Shown piece by piece: positions 25,014 to 34,600 of a DNA stretch of 64,000 bases. Origin of the DNA: Kuenenia sp039794105 (GTDB taxonomy: Bacteria; Planctomycetota; Brocadiia; Brocadiales; Brocadiaceae); NCBI RefSeq assembly GCF_039794105.1, contig NZ_JBDIWA010000001.1:1-64000 (forward strand). The letters run 5' to 3'. Under the pieces are notes generated by a model that had not been told where the DNA came from, searched no databases, and saw only the letters and a program-made list of their open reading frames with translations. Every line of letters begins with the position of its first letter. Position 1 is the first letter of the stretch. The position numbers and the translations under genes were made by a program.

Positions 25014-25469
25014 ATGAAAATTAAGGACATTATGGTTACAGATCCAACAGTGGTGCCTGCTTCCGGTACGTTTTACAATCTAATGGAAATGCTTGGGAAA
25101 ATCAGGTTTCACGTTATATTTGTGGTGGACGACAAGGAAAAACTTGTTGGGGTTGTAACTGAGACCGACCTCTTAAAGGTGCTTATGCCCAAATATTTAA
25201 ATTCGGATGATGCGTTATTTTCAATTATGGGTGAGGATTATTTTGATAAAAAATGTCTTGAGTGCAAAGATATGGATATTACCGAAATTATGTCAAAACC
25301 AATTTTGGCAGCCACTGCCAGCGAGAATGACACCATAATAAAAGTTGCAGCCGCCATGCTGAACAGAAAAATACACGCCGTTCCCGTGTTAAGGGACGGC
25401 AAGGTGGTGGGAATTGTGTCGCGTTTGGTTCTTTTACGGTACATGACAAAGGTTATCAAAAAAAGATAA
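25014..25469 (+). CDS. Two-CBS-domain protein
   Basis: This 151-aa protein consists of little more than a CBS pair: MKIKDIMVTDPTVVPASGTF ... LVGVVTETDLLKVL (1-62) and ITEIMSKPILAATASENDTI ... VVGIVSRLVLLRYM (88-146). The Bateman module probably senses an adenine nucleotide. The ribosome site AAGGAAGAGGGAG is upstream of the ATG. It is a stand-alone gene, separated from argG by a MITE-like element. It is not closely similar to the CBS protein at 1405, which has a long N-terminal linker. Confidence 0.9.
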   Translation: MKIKDIMVTDPTVVPASGTFYNLMEMLGKIRFHVIFVVDDKEKLVGVVTETDLLKVLMPKYLNSDDALFSIMGEDYFDKKCLECKDMDITEIMSKPILAATASENDTIIKVAAAMLNRKIHAVPVLRDGKVVGIVSRLVLLRYMTKVIKKR

Positions 25470-25484
25470 GGCATTTTGATGTAC

Positions 25485-25642
25485 GATTTACGATTTACGA
25501 GGTACGATTTTAAATCGTAAATTAATAAAAGAGAAACCACAGATTTCACAGATTACACAGATTAAAAAATCGTAATGCGTAAGACGCACCCCCCTTGGCC
25601 CCCCCAGCGGGGGAGATTATCGTACCTCGTAAATCGTAAATC
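25485..25642. repeat. MITE-like element with perfect 24-bp inverted ends
   Basis: The 24 bases at 25485-25508 (start GATTTACGATTTACGAGG) are repeated exactly inverted at 25619-25642, enclosing 110 bp. Inside are ACAGATTACACAGATT-type repeats and a C-rich hairpin (CCCCC...GGGGG, about 25588-25614). The ends are themselves built of TTTACGA heptamers. The element lies 71 bases upstream of the argG start and may influence its expression. Confidence 0.85.
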
Positions 25643-25713
25643 TATCATGGGTAACATGCTGACAAGCCTGTAAGCTAAATTGTGTAATTTAACACTTGGA
25701 GTTTAATAATTTT

Positions 25714-26976
25714 ATGACGAAACAAAGAAAAAAAGTGGTTTTGGCGTACTCCGGCGGACTTGATACCTCTGTGGCCATTAAATGGATTCCGGAAAGATAT
25801 GATATGGATGTTATTACGGTGACTATTGATCTGGGCGCCGTAAAAGATCTTGAATCAATTCGTCAAAAGGCTTTGAAAATAGGGGCAAAGAAGGCCATAG
25901 TTGTCGATGCGAAAGATACATTTGTGAAATATTTCGTCATGCCGGCATTGCAGGCTGGCGCATTATATGAAGGGGTGTATCCGCTGGCAACCGCCTTGGG
26001 CAGGCCGCTTATTGCGAAATTACTGGCGGATGCGGCAGAAGATGAGAAGGCGGATGCTGTCGCCCATGGTTGCACCGGGAAGGGGAATGATCAGGTTCGT
26101 TTGGACGTCTCGCTGCAGGTGTTAAACCCGAGATTACAGATTATTGCCCCATTGCGTGAGTGGAAGATGTCACGCGATGAAGAAATTCAATATGCGGAAG
26201 AACATGGAATCCATGTTGAGGCTAAAGTAAGTAGTCCGTACAGCACCGATGAAAACCTATGGGGACGGAGTGTTGAGTGCGGCGTATTGGAAGACCCGTG
26301 GATGGAACCGCCTGCGGATGTTTATAAATGGACGAGAAATGTTAAAGACGTCCCCGATGAACCGGCATATATAGAAATCGATTTTGAAAAGGGTATCCCG
26401 ATAGCGTTAAATGGCAAAAAAACAGAAGGGGTTGCGCTCATTAATACATTAAATGCACTGGGGGGAGAGCATGGCGTTGGCCGCATCGATCATATAGAAA
26501 ACCGGCTGGTGGGGATAAAATCGCGCGAAATTTACGAAGCGCCCGCTGCCGTTATACTTCATGCCGCACATAAGGCGCTCGAAGGCATGAATATGACAAA
26601 AGATGCTTTGCGTTTTAAGGAAATAGTTTCAAGCCATTATGCTGATTTGATTTACAATGGCCTTTGGTTTTCCGCCTTTCATCAGGACCTTGTCGCTTAT
26701 GTATTGAGCAGTCAGAGAATTGTGAATGGAACGATTCGCGTAAAATTGTCAAAGGGGTCATGTGCCGTAGTCGGGAGAAAATCGCCTCACGCCCTTTATA
26801 GTGAGGAACTTGCTACCTACCAGAAAACGGACGTCTTCGACCATGCGGCCTCTCTTGGATTTATTAAGATTTACGGTTTGCCTGTAAAGACGCAATCGCA
26901 GAAGCAGATGAGTGTCTTGAGCGGGAGGGAGGCATTGAATTTGGGGTCGATAATGCCGCCGAAAGTATTGCCGTGA
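25714..26976 (+). CDS. argG: Argininosuccinate synthase
   Basis: This 420-aa cytosolic enzyme joins citrulline and aspartate, with ATP cleavage, to form argininosuccinate in arginine synthesis. The ATP pyrophosphatase P-loop VVLAYSGGLDTSVAI is at about 8-22. AHGCTGKGNDQVR (about 115-127) and YSTDENLWGRSVECG (about 175-189) are the family signatures. Length is typical. ATG 25714 is chosen over the in-frame TTG at 25696, which overlaps the GGAG ribosome site. No other arg gene is adjacent. Confidence 0.97.
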   Translation: MTKQRKKVVLAYSGGLDTSVAIKWIPERYDMDVITVTIDLGAVKDLESIRQKALKIGAKKAIVVDAKDTFVKYFVMPALQAGALYEGVYPLATALGRPLIAKLLADAAEDEKADAVAHGCTGKGNDQVRLDVSLQVLNPRLQIIAPLREWKMSRDEEIQYAEEHGIHVEAKVSSPYSTDENLWGRSVECGVLEDPWMEPPADVYKWTRNVKDVPDEPAYIEIDFEKGIPIALNGKKTEGVALINTLNALGGEHGVGRIDHIENRLVGIKSREIYEAPAAVILHAAHKALEGMNMTKDALRFKEIVSSHYADLIYNGLWFSAFHQDLVAYVLSSQRIVNGTIRVKLSKGSCAVVGRKSPHALYSEELATYQKTDVFDHAASLGFIKIYGLPVKTQSQKQMSVLSGREALNLGSIMPPKVLP

Positions 26977-26995
26977 AGGAATACGTGTTAGATTT

Positions 26996-27024
26996 ACGAT
27001 TTGGGATTTTAAATCCCAAATCGT
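26996..27024. repeat. 29-nt palindrome after argG
   Basis: Perfect 14+1+14 palindrome beginning ACGATTTGGGATTT. It lies 20 bases after the argG stop. No T-run follows, so termination is possible but not the obvious role. It shares size and TTTTAAA centre with the palindrome at 5706. Confidence 0.75.
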
Positions 27025-27168
27025 ACTTCGTAACAGCCCAATTTCCGGTAAGCAGCGCCTACTGTACATAATCAGTGCTGAAGCATAGGGTTATGTATGG
27101 AATAGTTGTTCAATGAGCGTTACGCGACGTGGCGCTCACCATGAAACAAGCGTAATAAAGGTGAAAGA

Positions 27169-28926
27169 ATGAAAGTTTTGTTGCTTTTTCCTCCTTCATG
27201 GCATCCTTCTCAACCATATCTCAGTCTGCCCTCCTTAACTGCCTTTTTAAAACAAAATGGCGTCAGTGATGTTATACAGAGAGATTTGAATATCGAGCTG
27301 CTGGATATGCTTCTGACGCAGAAAACATGCGGCGAATCTTACGATAAAATTACGGATAAATTACGCAGTTTAGAAGGACGTCTCATAAGCAGCCTCAATT
27401 ATCATGAAGAGAGAAGTGCTTTAACAGAGGCCGTGGAATCGCTTCCGTGGTTCATACATAACGTAGAACGCGCAAAAAATATTTTGCGGTCTGATGCCTT
27501 CTACAACCTTGATAGCTATATGGAAGCAGTCCATACTGTAAATGAAGCCCTTCGGCTTATGTCCGCCCTCTTTTATCCTTCGGTGATGACGGCGGTAAGT
27601 AACACCATGAGGTTTTCAGTATATTCCTCGAACGATATTTTGCAGGCAATTCAATCAGAGAGAGAAAACATTTTTCTCTCTCTTTATAAAGAATATGTCC
27701 TGTCCTCCATTTTGGAATCGACGCCAAAAATAGTAGGTATTTCTATTACTAACACTTCGCAAATAATACCCGGCCTTACCCTTGCAAAGCTAATAAAGGA
27801 ACAAAAGAGGGAAATACACATCACCGTTGGCGGAAGTGTTTTTACGAAACTCATAGAGGAGTTGAAAAAGGTTGATTCACTTTTTGCACTGGTGGACAGC
27901 TTTATCGTTTTTGAGGGAGAGCACGCACTGCTGGAATTGTGTGCGCAGGTGGATGGCAAAAACGATTTCAAAAAGGTGCCAAATCTTGTTTACCGCGAAA
28001 AAGGTGTTACAAAGATTAACGATAATTACTTCTCGGAAGATTTAAATACCTTGCCGACGCCTGATTTTAAAGGGTTCCCTCTGTCTCTTTACTTTACCCC
28101 CTCTCTTGTTTTGCCCATACAGACCTCGCGGGGCTGTTATTACAGGAAATGTGCCTTTTGTAATTTGCACCTTGACCATAGAAACTTTCGGTTACGGCGC
28201 ACTGGCCTGATAATGGAAGATATACAGAAACTTTCACAGGAATACCAAACAAAGTGTTTTTTCTTTACGGATGAATCGGTTCCGATGAACAAATTGCGTG
28301 AAATCTCTCAATGCTTACTGGAAAACAAGGATGAAATAAAATGGATGGGAGGCGTGCGCTTTGAAAAAGCCCTTACCGGAGACGTTTTGAGAAAGATGGC
28401 GGAAGCAGGGTGTCAAAAGCTGGTGTTTGGATTGGAGTCGTATTGTCAACGTGTGCTGGATAAAATGAAAAAGGGGACAAAACGAGATGTGGTAAAAAAG
28501 ACGCTGGAGGAATGTTTGAAAGCGGGCATTTCGTTTCACCTTTACGTCATAGTGGGGTTTCCGACAGAGACCGAAAATGAAGCGATGGAAACACTTGACT
28601 TTGTGTTGAACGAAGAGTATCTGCATTCTGCGGGATATTCTTGTTTGCCGTCATTGTTTGGTATGGAAAAGGATTCGCCGATTGTCAATAATCCCTCCGA
28701 GTATGGTTTGGCAAGTGTACGGTCGCCGATAGGCGAGGATCTGGGATTAGGGTATTTATATGAAGTGAAGGAGGGTATGTCCCCGCAAAAGGCGGAAGAA
28801 ATGTATCATTATATGATAAGTAAATTAAGCGGGACATTGTGCCCCTTTCCTTACAATTATTCAATGGCTGACGGATTGTTGTATCTTGTTCATCGGAATA
28901 AGAATAATGGTAACACTTTAGTTTAA
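27169..28926 (+). CDS. B12-binding-type radical SAM protein
   Basis: This 585-aa protein has an N-terminal segment like cobalamin-binding domains of the BchE/MiaB-like superfamily (MKVLLLFPPSWHPSQPYLSLPSLTAFLKQNG is the family opening, shown here only in part by residues 1-20 and 21-31), continuing to about 280. The radical SAM core follows (about 305-520), with the cluster motif SRGCYYRKCAFCNL near 322, a CX4CX2C variant, and FFTDESVPM and KLVFGLES further on. The reaction is unknown; family members catalyse methylations, rearrangements or RiPP modifications. The ribosome site AAAGGTG is upstream. No peptide or pathway partner is adjacent. Confidence 0.85.
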   Translation: MKVLLLFPPSWHPSQPYLSLPSLTAFLKQNGVSDVIQRDLNIELLDMLLTQKTCGESYDKITDKLRSLEGRLISSLNYHEERSALTEAVESLPWFIHNVERAKNILRSDAFYNLDSYMEAVHTVNEALRLMSALFYPSVMTAVSNTMRFSVYSSNDILQAIQSERENIFLSLYKEYVLSSILESTPKIVGISITNTSQIIPGLTLAKLIKEQKREIHITVGGSVFTKLIEELKKVDSLFALVDSFIVFEGEHALLELCAQVDGKNDFKKVPNLVYREKGVTKINDNYFSEDLNTLPTPDFKGFPLSLYFTPSLVLPIQTSRGCYYRKCAFCNLHLDHRNFRLRRTGLIMEDIQKLSQEYQTKCFFFTDESVPMNKLREISQCLLENKDEIKWMGGVRFEKALTGDVLRKMAEAGCQKLVFGLESYCQRVLDKMKKGTKRDVVKKTLEECLKAGISFHLYVIVGFPTETENEAMETLDFVLNEEYLHSAGYSCLPSLFGMEKDSPIVNNPSEYGLASVRSPIGEDLGLGYLYEVKEGMSPQKAEEMYHYMISKLSGTLCPFPYNYSMADGLLYLVHRNKNNGNTLV

Positions 28927-28948
28927 TGGTAAAACCCGAAATGCTAAA

Positions 28949-29007
28949 TACGAAATACGAAATACGAAACAAATTCTAATGACAAAATGATTTGAAATTC
29001 TAAACAA
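28949..29007 (+). repeat. Dispersed repeat, heptamers plus 39-bp block
   Basis: TACGAAA heptamers followed by a 39-bp block (28969-29007) identical to the minus strand of 9460-9498. Just downstream a palindrome of CTGTGCGTG/CACGCAGACAG type occupies about 29038-29062. Confidence 0.85.
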
Positions 29008-29107
29008 ACGCAGCTTTCGTGCTTCGTAATGTTGCCTGCCTGTGCGTGGTCGCACGCAGACAGCTTTTGCACAAACTAACAGCACGGGAAATTAAGAGGG
29101 AAATTAT

Positions 29108-29407
29108 ATGACAACAAAGTCTTTTAAAGAAAAGGTTCATTTCTATATTACAAAAGATAGTAAGATATGTGGTGGTGAACCAATTATAAAAGGAACAAGG
29201 ATATCCGTCAGATTAATAGCGGAATATGAGAATGCAGGAAAAAATGCCGATGAGATTGTGGCGATGTATCCACATATAACCCATGCCCAGGTACATGATG
29301 CCCTTTCCTATTATTACGATAATAAAGAAGAGATTGACCGCTACAGAGAAGAAAATAGTGAGGCGTATCTGAGAAAAAAATACAAAGGCTCACCATGGCT
29401 GAAATAA
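29108..29407 (+). CDS. DUF433 family protein
   Basis: This 99-aa protein shows the DUF433 core: KDSKICGGEPIIKGTRISVR (about 15-34), then LIAEYENAGKNADEIVAMYP and the helical ITHAQVHDALSYYYDN. The fold is HTH-like and is often the antitoxin partner of a DUF5615 PIN-like toxin gene just downstream. Here the next gene, 49 bases on, is a histidine kinase, so the toxin is absent. It may be an orphan antitoxin or an independent regulator. The ribosome site AAGAGGGAAAT is weak. Confidence 0.85.
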   Translation: MTTKSFKEKVHFYITKDSKICGGEPIIKGTRISVRLIAEYENAGKNADEIVAMYPHITHAQVHDALSYYYDNKEEIDRYREENSEAYLRKKYKGSPWLK

Positions 29408-29456
29408 AGCGATTTTTCCCCGTAAGTATCATTTTACCTTGTTATAAACACAGATT

Positions 29457-32400
29457 ATGTTTTTGTTTAAATCCATAAAAAAAAGTTTCATTTTAATATT
29501 GTTATTGTGTTCATTTACGCCGTTGTTGCTGCTTCTTTTTTTCGCATTTCCCAAGGCCAAATCTGACCTTGAAGGCGTGTTGGTGCGTAACCTGGAAGGG
29601 GTGAAACAGAAGCAGGCAGAGCTGATAAAGATGTGGCTTAATGAGCGGAAACACGAAGCGAAAATGATAACAAAAAATATCTCCGCTTCGTTTGCAAGTG
29701 CCATTTCCGGTGATGATTTTTCCGCCTTGTCCGAATATACAGAAAAGATTAAAAACGAGTATGGATATAAAACGATAGGTGTTGTCTCTTTGGAGGGAAG
29801 GGTGGTTGCTTCGGCTGCAAAACCTGCTGAAAGGAGCAACAGGTATGCTGAGTATTGTCGTGAAGCGCTAATGGGGAAAATGGAGGTGTCAGCTATCACG
29901 CCTCTTCTACTGGAGGATGAGGCAGACCGTTCTGCGGAAAGTTATGTAATATTTTTATCAGCTCCGATCTTTAAGCCGGACAATTCTCTTCTGGGTGCTG
30001 TAGTTTTTGGCATCGATACAACGCCACTTAACGATATTTTAAAAAATGTAAAGTTAGGTACAACAGGAGAGACATTTCTGATTAACAGAGAAGGCCACAT
30101 GGTAACAGAGTCACGGTTTTTAGAGGAATTAAAAAATTCAGGACTGATACGAAAAAACACCATATTTGAATTAAAAGTATTAAATCCCCGTACCGGAAAG
30201 CGTACGGAGGGAGTGACGGAGTGTTTGAGCGGCAGAGATGGATACGATACAAAAGGGTATATTAATTATAACGGATGCAAGGTGTTGGGCGCATGGTGCT
30301 GGATTGACGATATTAACTGCGGGTTGCTTACGCAGATCAACATTCACGAAGGCTATGAAACAGCCTATAGTTTAAAAAACTTTGTACTCTCTATGTTAAT
30401 GGTGCTGGCATTTCCACTTACCCTCGCTGCTTTTTACTTTAGCAGGAGAATAACCTCTCCTATTTATGAAATTACCGAAGTAACGAAAAAAATAACCGGC
30501 GGCGATCTGGGGCAAAGGGTCATATATAAAGAAAGAAACGATGAAATAGGAAAACTGGCAAAAGAGTTTAATGTGATGGCGGCGTCTCTTGAAGAAAAAA
30601 CGATAAAACTGAGAAATTATACGATTGATCTTGAAAATAAAGTTAAGGAAAGAACCCTTGAACTTCAGTCCACAACCAATTTTTTAAATAGTATTCTCGC
30701 CGGTTCTACGGAATATTCTATTATTGCCCAGGATTTGAGCGGCAATATTCTTGCTTTTAATAGAGGAGCGAGCCTGATTTTCGGATACCGGCAGGAGGAA
30801 ATGATTGGCATTGCTAATATAAGAAAACTTCACGTGGAAGAGGATATTGAGTCCGGAAAGGTAGATTTCATCCTTGAAAAGGCCTTTAAGAGCGGACGAT
30901 TTGAAGGCGAAGTGATGAAACGGAGGCGAAACGGTGAAGTCTTTCCGGTGCACGATACGGCAACGTTGCGGCGTGCTGAAAATGGAAAACCCATTGGTTT
31001 TGTGGTTATTTCAAAGGACGTCACAAAGGTTAAGCTTATAGCCCTGGAAAAGGATATTATTAATAATATCAATAAGACAATAGCTTCCGGCATTGATATT
31101 AAGGTGGTTTATCAGGCGGTATTCAGGGAATTGAAACGCATGATTGATATTACATGGTTAAGTGTAGCGTATTTTCTGGACGGGCCTGAGATGGTTGAGG
31201 AATCGAATATTGTTGACGGGGTGTTGTTGGCAAAAAATTGGTTGGGTATTCTGCAACTACCGGGAAAAACAATGGCGCAGGACATTGTTTTTGAAAAGGG
31301 AGTTCCCGTCTTTGTTGCGGATACAAGCAGGGGAGAATACGCTTTCGACAAGAAACTCTATGAAAAAGAGATACATTCTTATTTATGTTTTCCATTGAAA
31401 TCAAAAGGGGAATCGATTGGGACATTAACGTTAGGGAGCTATAAGAAAAACGCTTTTAAGGAAATGCATTATGACGTATTGAACCAGGTGACTTCTCAGA
31501 TAGCGATTACCATTGAAAATGCCAGGCTGTTTTTGTCTATCAAAGAATCAGAAAAAAAATACAGAGATCTTGTGGAGAATGCGCCTGAAATGATTCACGA
31601 GATTCATCCCGAAGGGAATTTTACCGACGTCAACAAAACGGAGCTAAACAAACTGGGATATGCTATTGAAGAAATGAAACAGATGAAACTTGAAGATATC
31701 GTTCCCTCCGGATACCGCGACGAGATAAAACGGCATATAAACCTGATAAAAGATACGGGAAGCAGCGAACTGGAAACGGTCTTTCTCTCGAAATCCGGAA
31801 ATGAAATAAATGTCGAGATCCATGGGACGGGTTTTTACAACCGGAAAACAGGCGAATGTATATTTATAAGAGAGTTTGTCAGAGACATTAGCGAGAGGAA
31901 AAGGATGGAAGATCAGGTCCGGCGCTCCGAAAAACTGGCTTCAATGGGTGAACTGGCCGCCGCAATTGCCCATGAAATAAGAAACCCTCTGGGGGCAATC
32001 TGCAATTCGGTGGGGATTTTGGATTCACATCTGAAATTGTCCGGACAGGACAAGGATTTGCTGGAAATGATTGTCGGGGAATCGGAAAGATTGGACAGGA
32101 TTATAAGCGATTTCCTGTCGTTTGCGCATCCCCGCGAGCCTTCCCTGGTTTTGCAGGATATCAGGGGAATAATTAAAAATACCATTTTTCTCCTGGGGCA
32201 GGATAAGAGGTTTACGGATAAAATTGAGATAAAGGAAATCTATGAAACTATACTGCCTAAAGTCTATATCGATACGGATTTAATCCATCAGATATTATGG
32301 AATTTATTTATAAATTCTTTGGATGCAATGCCCGATGGCGGCCGAATAAGGATTGTTGTGCGGAAAACGACATTATTTTTGAGAAATGCTATAGAGATCA

Positions 32401-32639
32401 TAATATCGGATAACGGGATTGGGATGGCTGAGCACGAAATAAACAAGGTATTTGAGCCTTTTTATACGACAAAATCGGAAGGCACCGGGCTTGGGCTGTC
32501 CGTTGTTCAGCGCATCATTGATGAGCATGGAGGAACGATAGATGTGAAGAGTAAATATGGCAGGGGAACGGCTTTTTATATAAAATTGCCCGTTATGAAC
32601 GAAAAACAGGATGTGCAGGGCAACCTTTTGGCAGGATAA
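29457..32639 (+). CDS. Membrane sensor histidine kinase (dCache-HAMP-PAS-GAF-PAS)
   Basis: This 1060-aa kinase has TM1 at about 10-30, a periplasmic double-Cache region (30-300, with LGTTGETFLINREGHMVTES near 200), TM2 about 303-325, HAMP (325-380), coiled coil, PAS (about 415-520), GAF (about 530-690), PAS (about 700-815), HisKA with His839 (AAAIAHEIRNPLGAI) and HATPase with N box LFINSLDAMPDGG, DNGIGM and GTGLGLSVV. The start ATG at 29457 has no strong ribosome site. The response regulator gene follows after 10 bases. The Cache region is clearly homologous to the sensor at 35200. The ligand is unknown; the downstream channels suggest nitrite, formate or a similar anion. Confidence 0.93.
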   Translation: MFLFKSIKKSFILILLLCSFTPLLLLLFFAFPKAKSDLEGVLVRNLEGVKQKQAELIKMWLNERKHEAKMITKNISASFASAISGDDFSALSEYTEKIKNEYGYKTIGVVSLEGRVVASAAKPAERSNRYAEYCREALMGKMEVSAITPLLLEDEADRSAESYVIFLSAPIFKPDNSLLGAVVFGIDTTPLNDILKNVKLGTTGETFLINREGHMVTESRFLEELKNSGLIRKNTIFELKVLNPRTGKRTEGVTECLSGRDGYDTKGYINYNGCKVLGAWCWIDDINCGLLTQINIHEGYETAYSLKNFVLSMLMVLAFPLTLAAFYFSRRITSPIYEITEVTKKITGGDLGQRVIYKERNDEIGKLAKEFNVMAASLEEKTIKLRNYTIDLENKVKERTLELQSTTNFLNSILAGSTEYSIIAQDLSGNILAFNRGASLIFGYRQEEMIGIANIRKLHVEEDIESGKVDFILEKAFKSGRFEGEVMKRRRNGEVFPVHDTATLRRAENGKPIGFVVISKDVTKVKLIALEKDIINNINKTIASGIDIKVVYQAVFRELKRMIDITWLSVAYFLDGPEMVEESNIVDGVLLAKNWLGILQLPGKTMAQDIVFEKGVPVFVADTSRGEYAFDKKLYEKEIHSYLCFPLKSKGESIGTLTLGSYKKNAFKEMHYDVLNQVTSQIAITIENARLFLSIKESEKKYRDLVENAPEMIHEIHPEGNFTDVNKTELNKLGYAIEEMKQMKLEDIVPSGYRDEIKRHINLIKDTGSSELETVFLSKSGNEINVEIHGTGFYNRKTGECIFIREFVRDISERKRMEDQVRRSEKLASMGELAAAIAHEIRNPLGAICNSVGILDSHLKLSGQDKDLLEMIVGESERLDRIISDFLSFAHPREPSLVLQDIRGIIKNTIFLLGQDKRFTDKIEIKEIYETILPKVYIDTDLIHQILWNLFINSLDAMPDGGRIRIVVRKTTLFLRNAIEIIISDNGIGMAEHEINKVFEPFYTTKSEGTGLGLSVVQRIIDEHGGTIDVKSKYGRGTAFYIKLPVMNEKQDVQGNLLAG

Positions 32640-32649
32640 TTTTGTAATC

Positions 32650-34056
32650 ATGAAAAACTATAAAATACTTGTAGTAGAAGATCAGGATGCAATGAGAGAG
32701 TCCCTTCTGATTGCGTTTAAGGATGAAGGGTATCACGTAGAGTGTGTATCAAGTGGTGAAGGGGCGATTAAGAAGCTGTCGGACGGCAACGTATACGATC
32801 TGGTAGTTACGGATTTAAAGATGAAGAAGGTGAATGGTTTGGAGGTGCTCAATGCCGTAAAAACCGAAAATCCGGCGACCGAGGTAATAGTAATTACGGC
32901 ATACGGTGCTATAAGCACCGCCGTTCAGGCGATCCGGGACGGAGCATACGATTATGTCACCAAGCCTTTTCGTTACCAGGAAATGTTAAAGGTTGCGAAA
33001 AACGCCCTTGAAAAAAAAGAACTGAAAGAGCGGCTTAAATATCTGGAAGGAGAAGTAAAGGAAAAATATAAACTGGAGGGGATTATCGGCAATTCAGGCG
33101 CTATGGTAGAGGTGCTGAAGGTTGCAGCAGATGTGAGCCGCACCGAAAGCACTGTCCTGATAACGGGAGAAAGCGGAACTGGGAAAGAATTGATTGCAAG
33201 GGCGATTCATTACAACGGACCACGCAGCGGATACCCTTTTGTTGTTATTAATTGCGGCGCGTTACCGGAAAACTTGCAGGAGAGCGAACTCTTTGGCCAC
33301 GCAAAAGGGTCTTTTACCGGGGCGGTGAAAGAGAAGGTAGGGTTGTTCCACCATGCACATAAGGGCACTATTTTTCTGGATGAAATCGGGGAAACGTCTG
33401 CCTCTACCCAGGTAAAACTTTTGCGCTTTCTGCAAGACGGGGAAATTCGCCAGGTAGGCGGAAACAAATCAATACATGTGGATGTGAGGATTATTGCCGC
33501 AACAAATGAAAATCTTGAGAGGGCTGTTAATAAGGGACGGTTTAGAAAAGACCTGTTTTACCGTATTAACGTTATACGCATCCATTTGCCCCAATTGAAA
33601 GAGCGAAAGGAAGACATCCCCTTGCTGGTCAATTATTTTCTGGATTTGTATACAGATAAATTAAAAAAGGATAAAAGGGTCTTTTCCGGTGGAGCAATGG
33701 CTGTTTTGCTGAATTATGATTGGCCTGGCAATATCAGGGAATTGCAAAATATTGTAGAAAGGGCGGTTGCATTGTCCAGGAATCAGGTAATCGGGGCAGA
33801 GGACCTTCCGCTTCCTACGGGAGGGTTTGCGGCTCAAAATAGCAATCCGGAGAGGGATGTGACGGTAAAATCTTCTATTGTCGAAACCCTGTCGGAACAG
33901 GAAAAAAACGCCATAGTTGAGGCAATGAATAAATATGGCGGCAACCAGACAAAGGTTTCGCAAGTGCTCGGCATTTCGACAACAACACTTTGGAGAAAGA
34001 TCAAAAAATACAAAATCAAACCCCAACATGAAATTCCCGATAATGACATAAAATGA
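32650..34056 (+). CDS. NtrC-family sigma-54 response regulator
   Basis: This 468-aa regulator has a receiver at 1-120 with phospho-acceptor Asp55 (DLVVTDLKM) and Lys in VTKPF, a sigma-54-interacting AAA+ domain at 145-385 (Walker A GESGTGKE, sigma-54 loop GSFTGA, FLDEIGE), and a C-terminal Fis-type HTH (NQTKVSQVLGISTTTLWRKI). The loop has Ser where most relatives have Ala in GAFTGA. The start at 32650 is chosen because upstream in-frame residues overlap the kinase gene and are not family-like. It is the cognate partner of the adjacent kinase. Likely targets are sigma-54 promoters in this module or elsewhere, for example the flagellin promoter class. Confidence 0.95.
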   Translation: MKNYKILVVEDQDAMRESLLIAFKDEGYHVECVSSGEGAIKKLSDGNVYDLVVTDLKMKKVNGLEVLNAVKTENPATEVIVITAYGAISTAVQAIRDGAYDYVTKPFRYQEMLKVAKNALEKKELKERLKYLEGEVKEKYKLEGIIGNSGAMVEVLKVAADVSRTESTVLITGESGTGKELIARAIHYNGPRSGYPFVVINCGALPENLQESELFGHAKGSFTGAVKEKVGLFHHAHKGTIFLDEIGETSASTQVKLLRFLQDGEIRQVGGNKSIHVDVRIIAATNENLERAVNKGRFRKDLFYRINVIRIHLPQLKERKEDIPLLVNYFLDLYTDKLKKDKRVFSGGAMAVLLNYDWPGNIRELQNIVERAVALSRNQVIGAEDLPLPTGGFAAQNSNPERDVTVKSSIVETLSEQEKNAIVEAMNKYGGNQTKVSQVLGISTTTLWRKIKKYKIKPQHEIPDNDIK

Positions 34057-34600
34057 TTTCATACTGAAATTGCTATTGCATTATGAAATATTTTTAATGT
34101 TTGTCTGCAAATATTTTATTTGAGCATCCTTTTTCTGATTATTCCGTAAATATAGATATTTATATATGTTACGTTGTCGGGGAAAGGTTTTTTTTGTTTT
34201 TTTTGGGGGCGTTGGTATATTTTTCGTATATGTCGTATATCGTACAAATGCAAGGCTTGCAATTTACTCTACAGGTTTGGTATGTCCGTAGTTAATGATG
34301 ACGGTTGTTTTGTTTTTATTGATGATATTTGTTCGTACGGGGTAGATTTTAGCTAATTAAGGGCTGGTTAAGAGAGAGAGGGGGACATGGTTTTTTCATT
34401 ATGCAGGGGTTTTCTCCTTGTTATTCTGAACAGCGGATAACTCGTGGTAGGGGGGGGCTGGATGGAGTTGTACGGCAGGGTTTGCGAGGAAAAGGGCTCC
34501 TGTAAAATACTAAGAGAGTGAGATAGTGATAGTATCTGTTGTTGTGTTTGTTTAGCGAATTGTGTTTTTTTGGCATCTGAAAAATGAGGGAGAGGAAAAA
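34057..34600. other. Intergenic region before the HPP gene
   Basis: 544 bases with T-rich and G-rich tracts. No gene is supported. A TTGG...TTCG sequence near 34213 resembles half of a sigma-54 site but lacks the -12 GC. A promoter for the HPP-to-FNT unit is expected here but cannot be pinpointed. Confidence 0.5.

Noticed and set aside
34205..34230. Possible sigma-54 promoter upstream of the HPP gene
   Set aside because: TTGG is followed at the right distance by GT, not the near-invariant GC of the -12 element.
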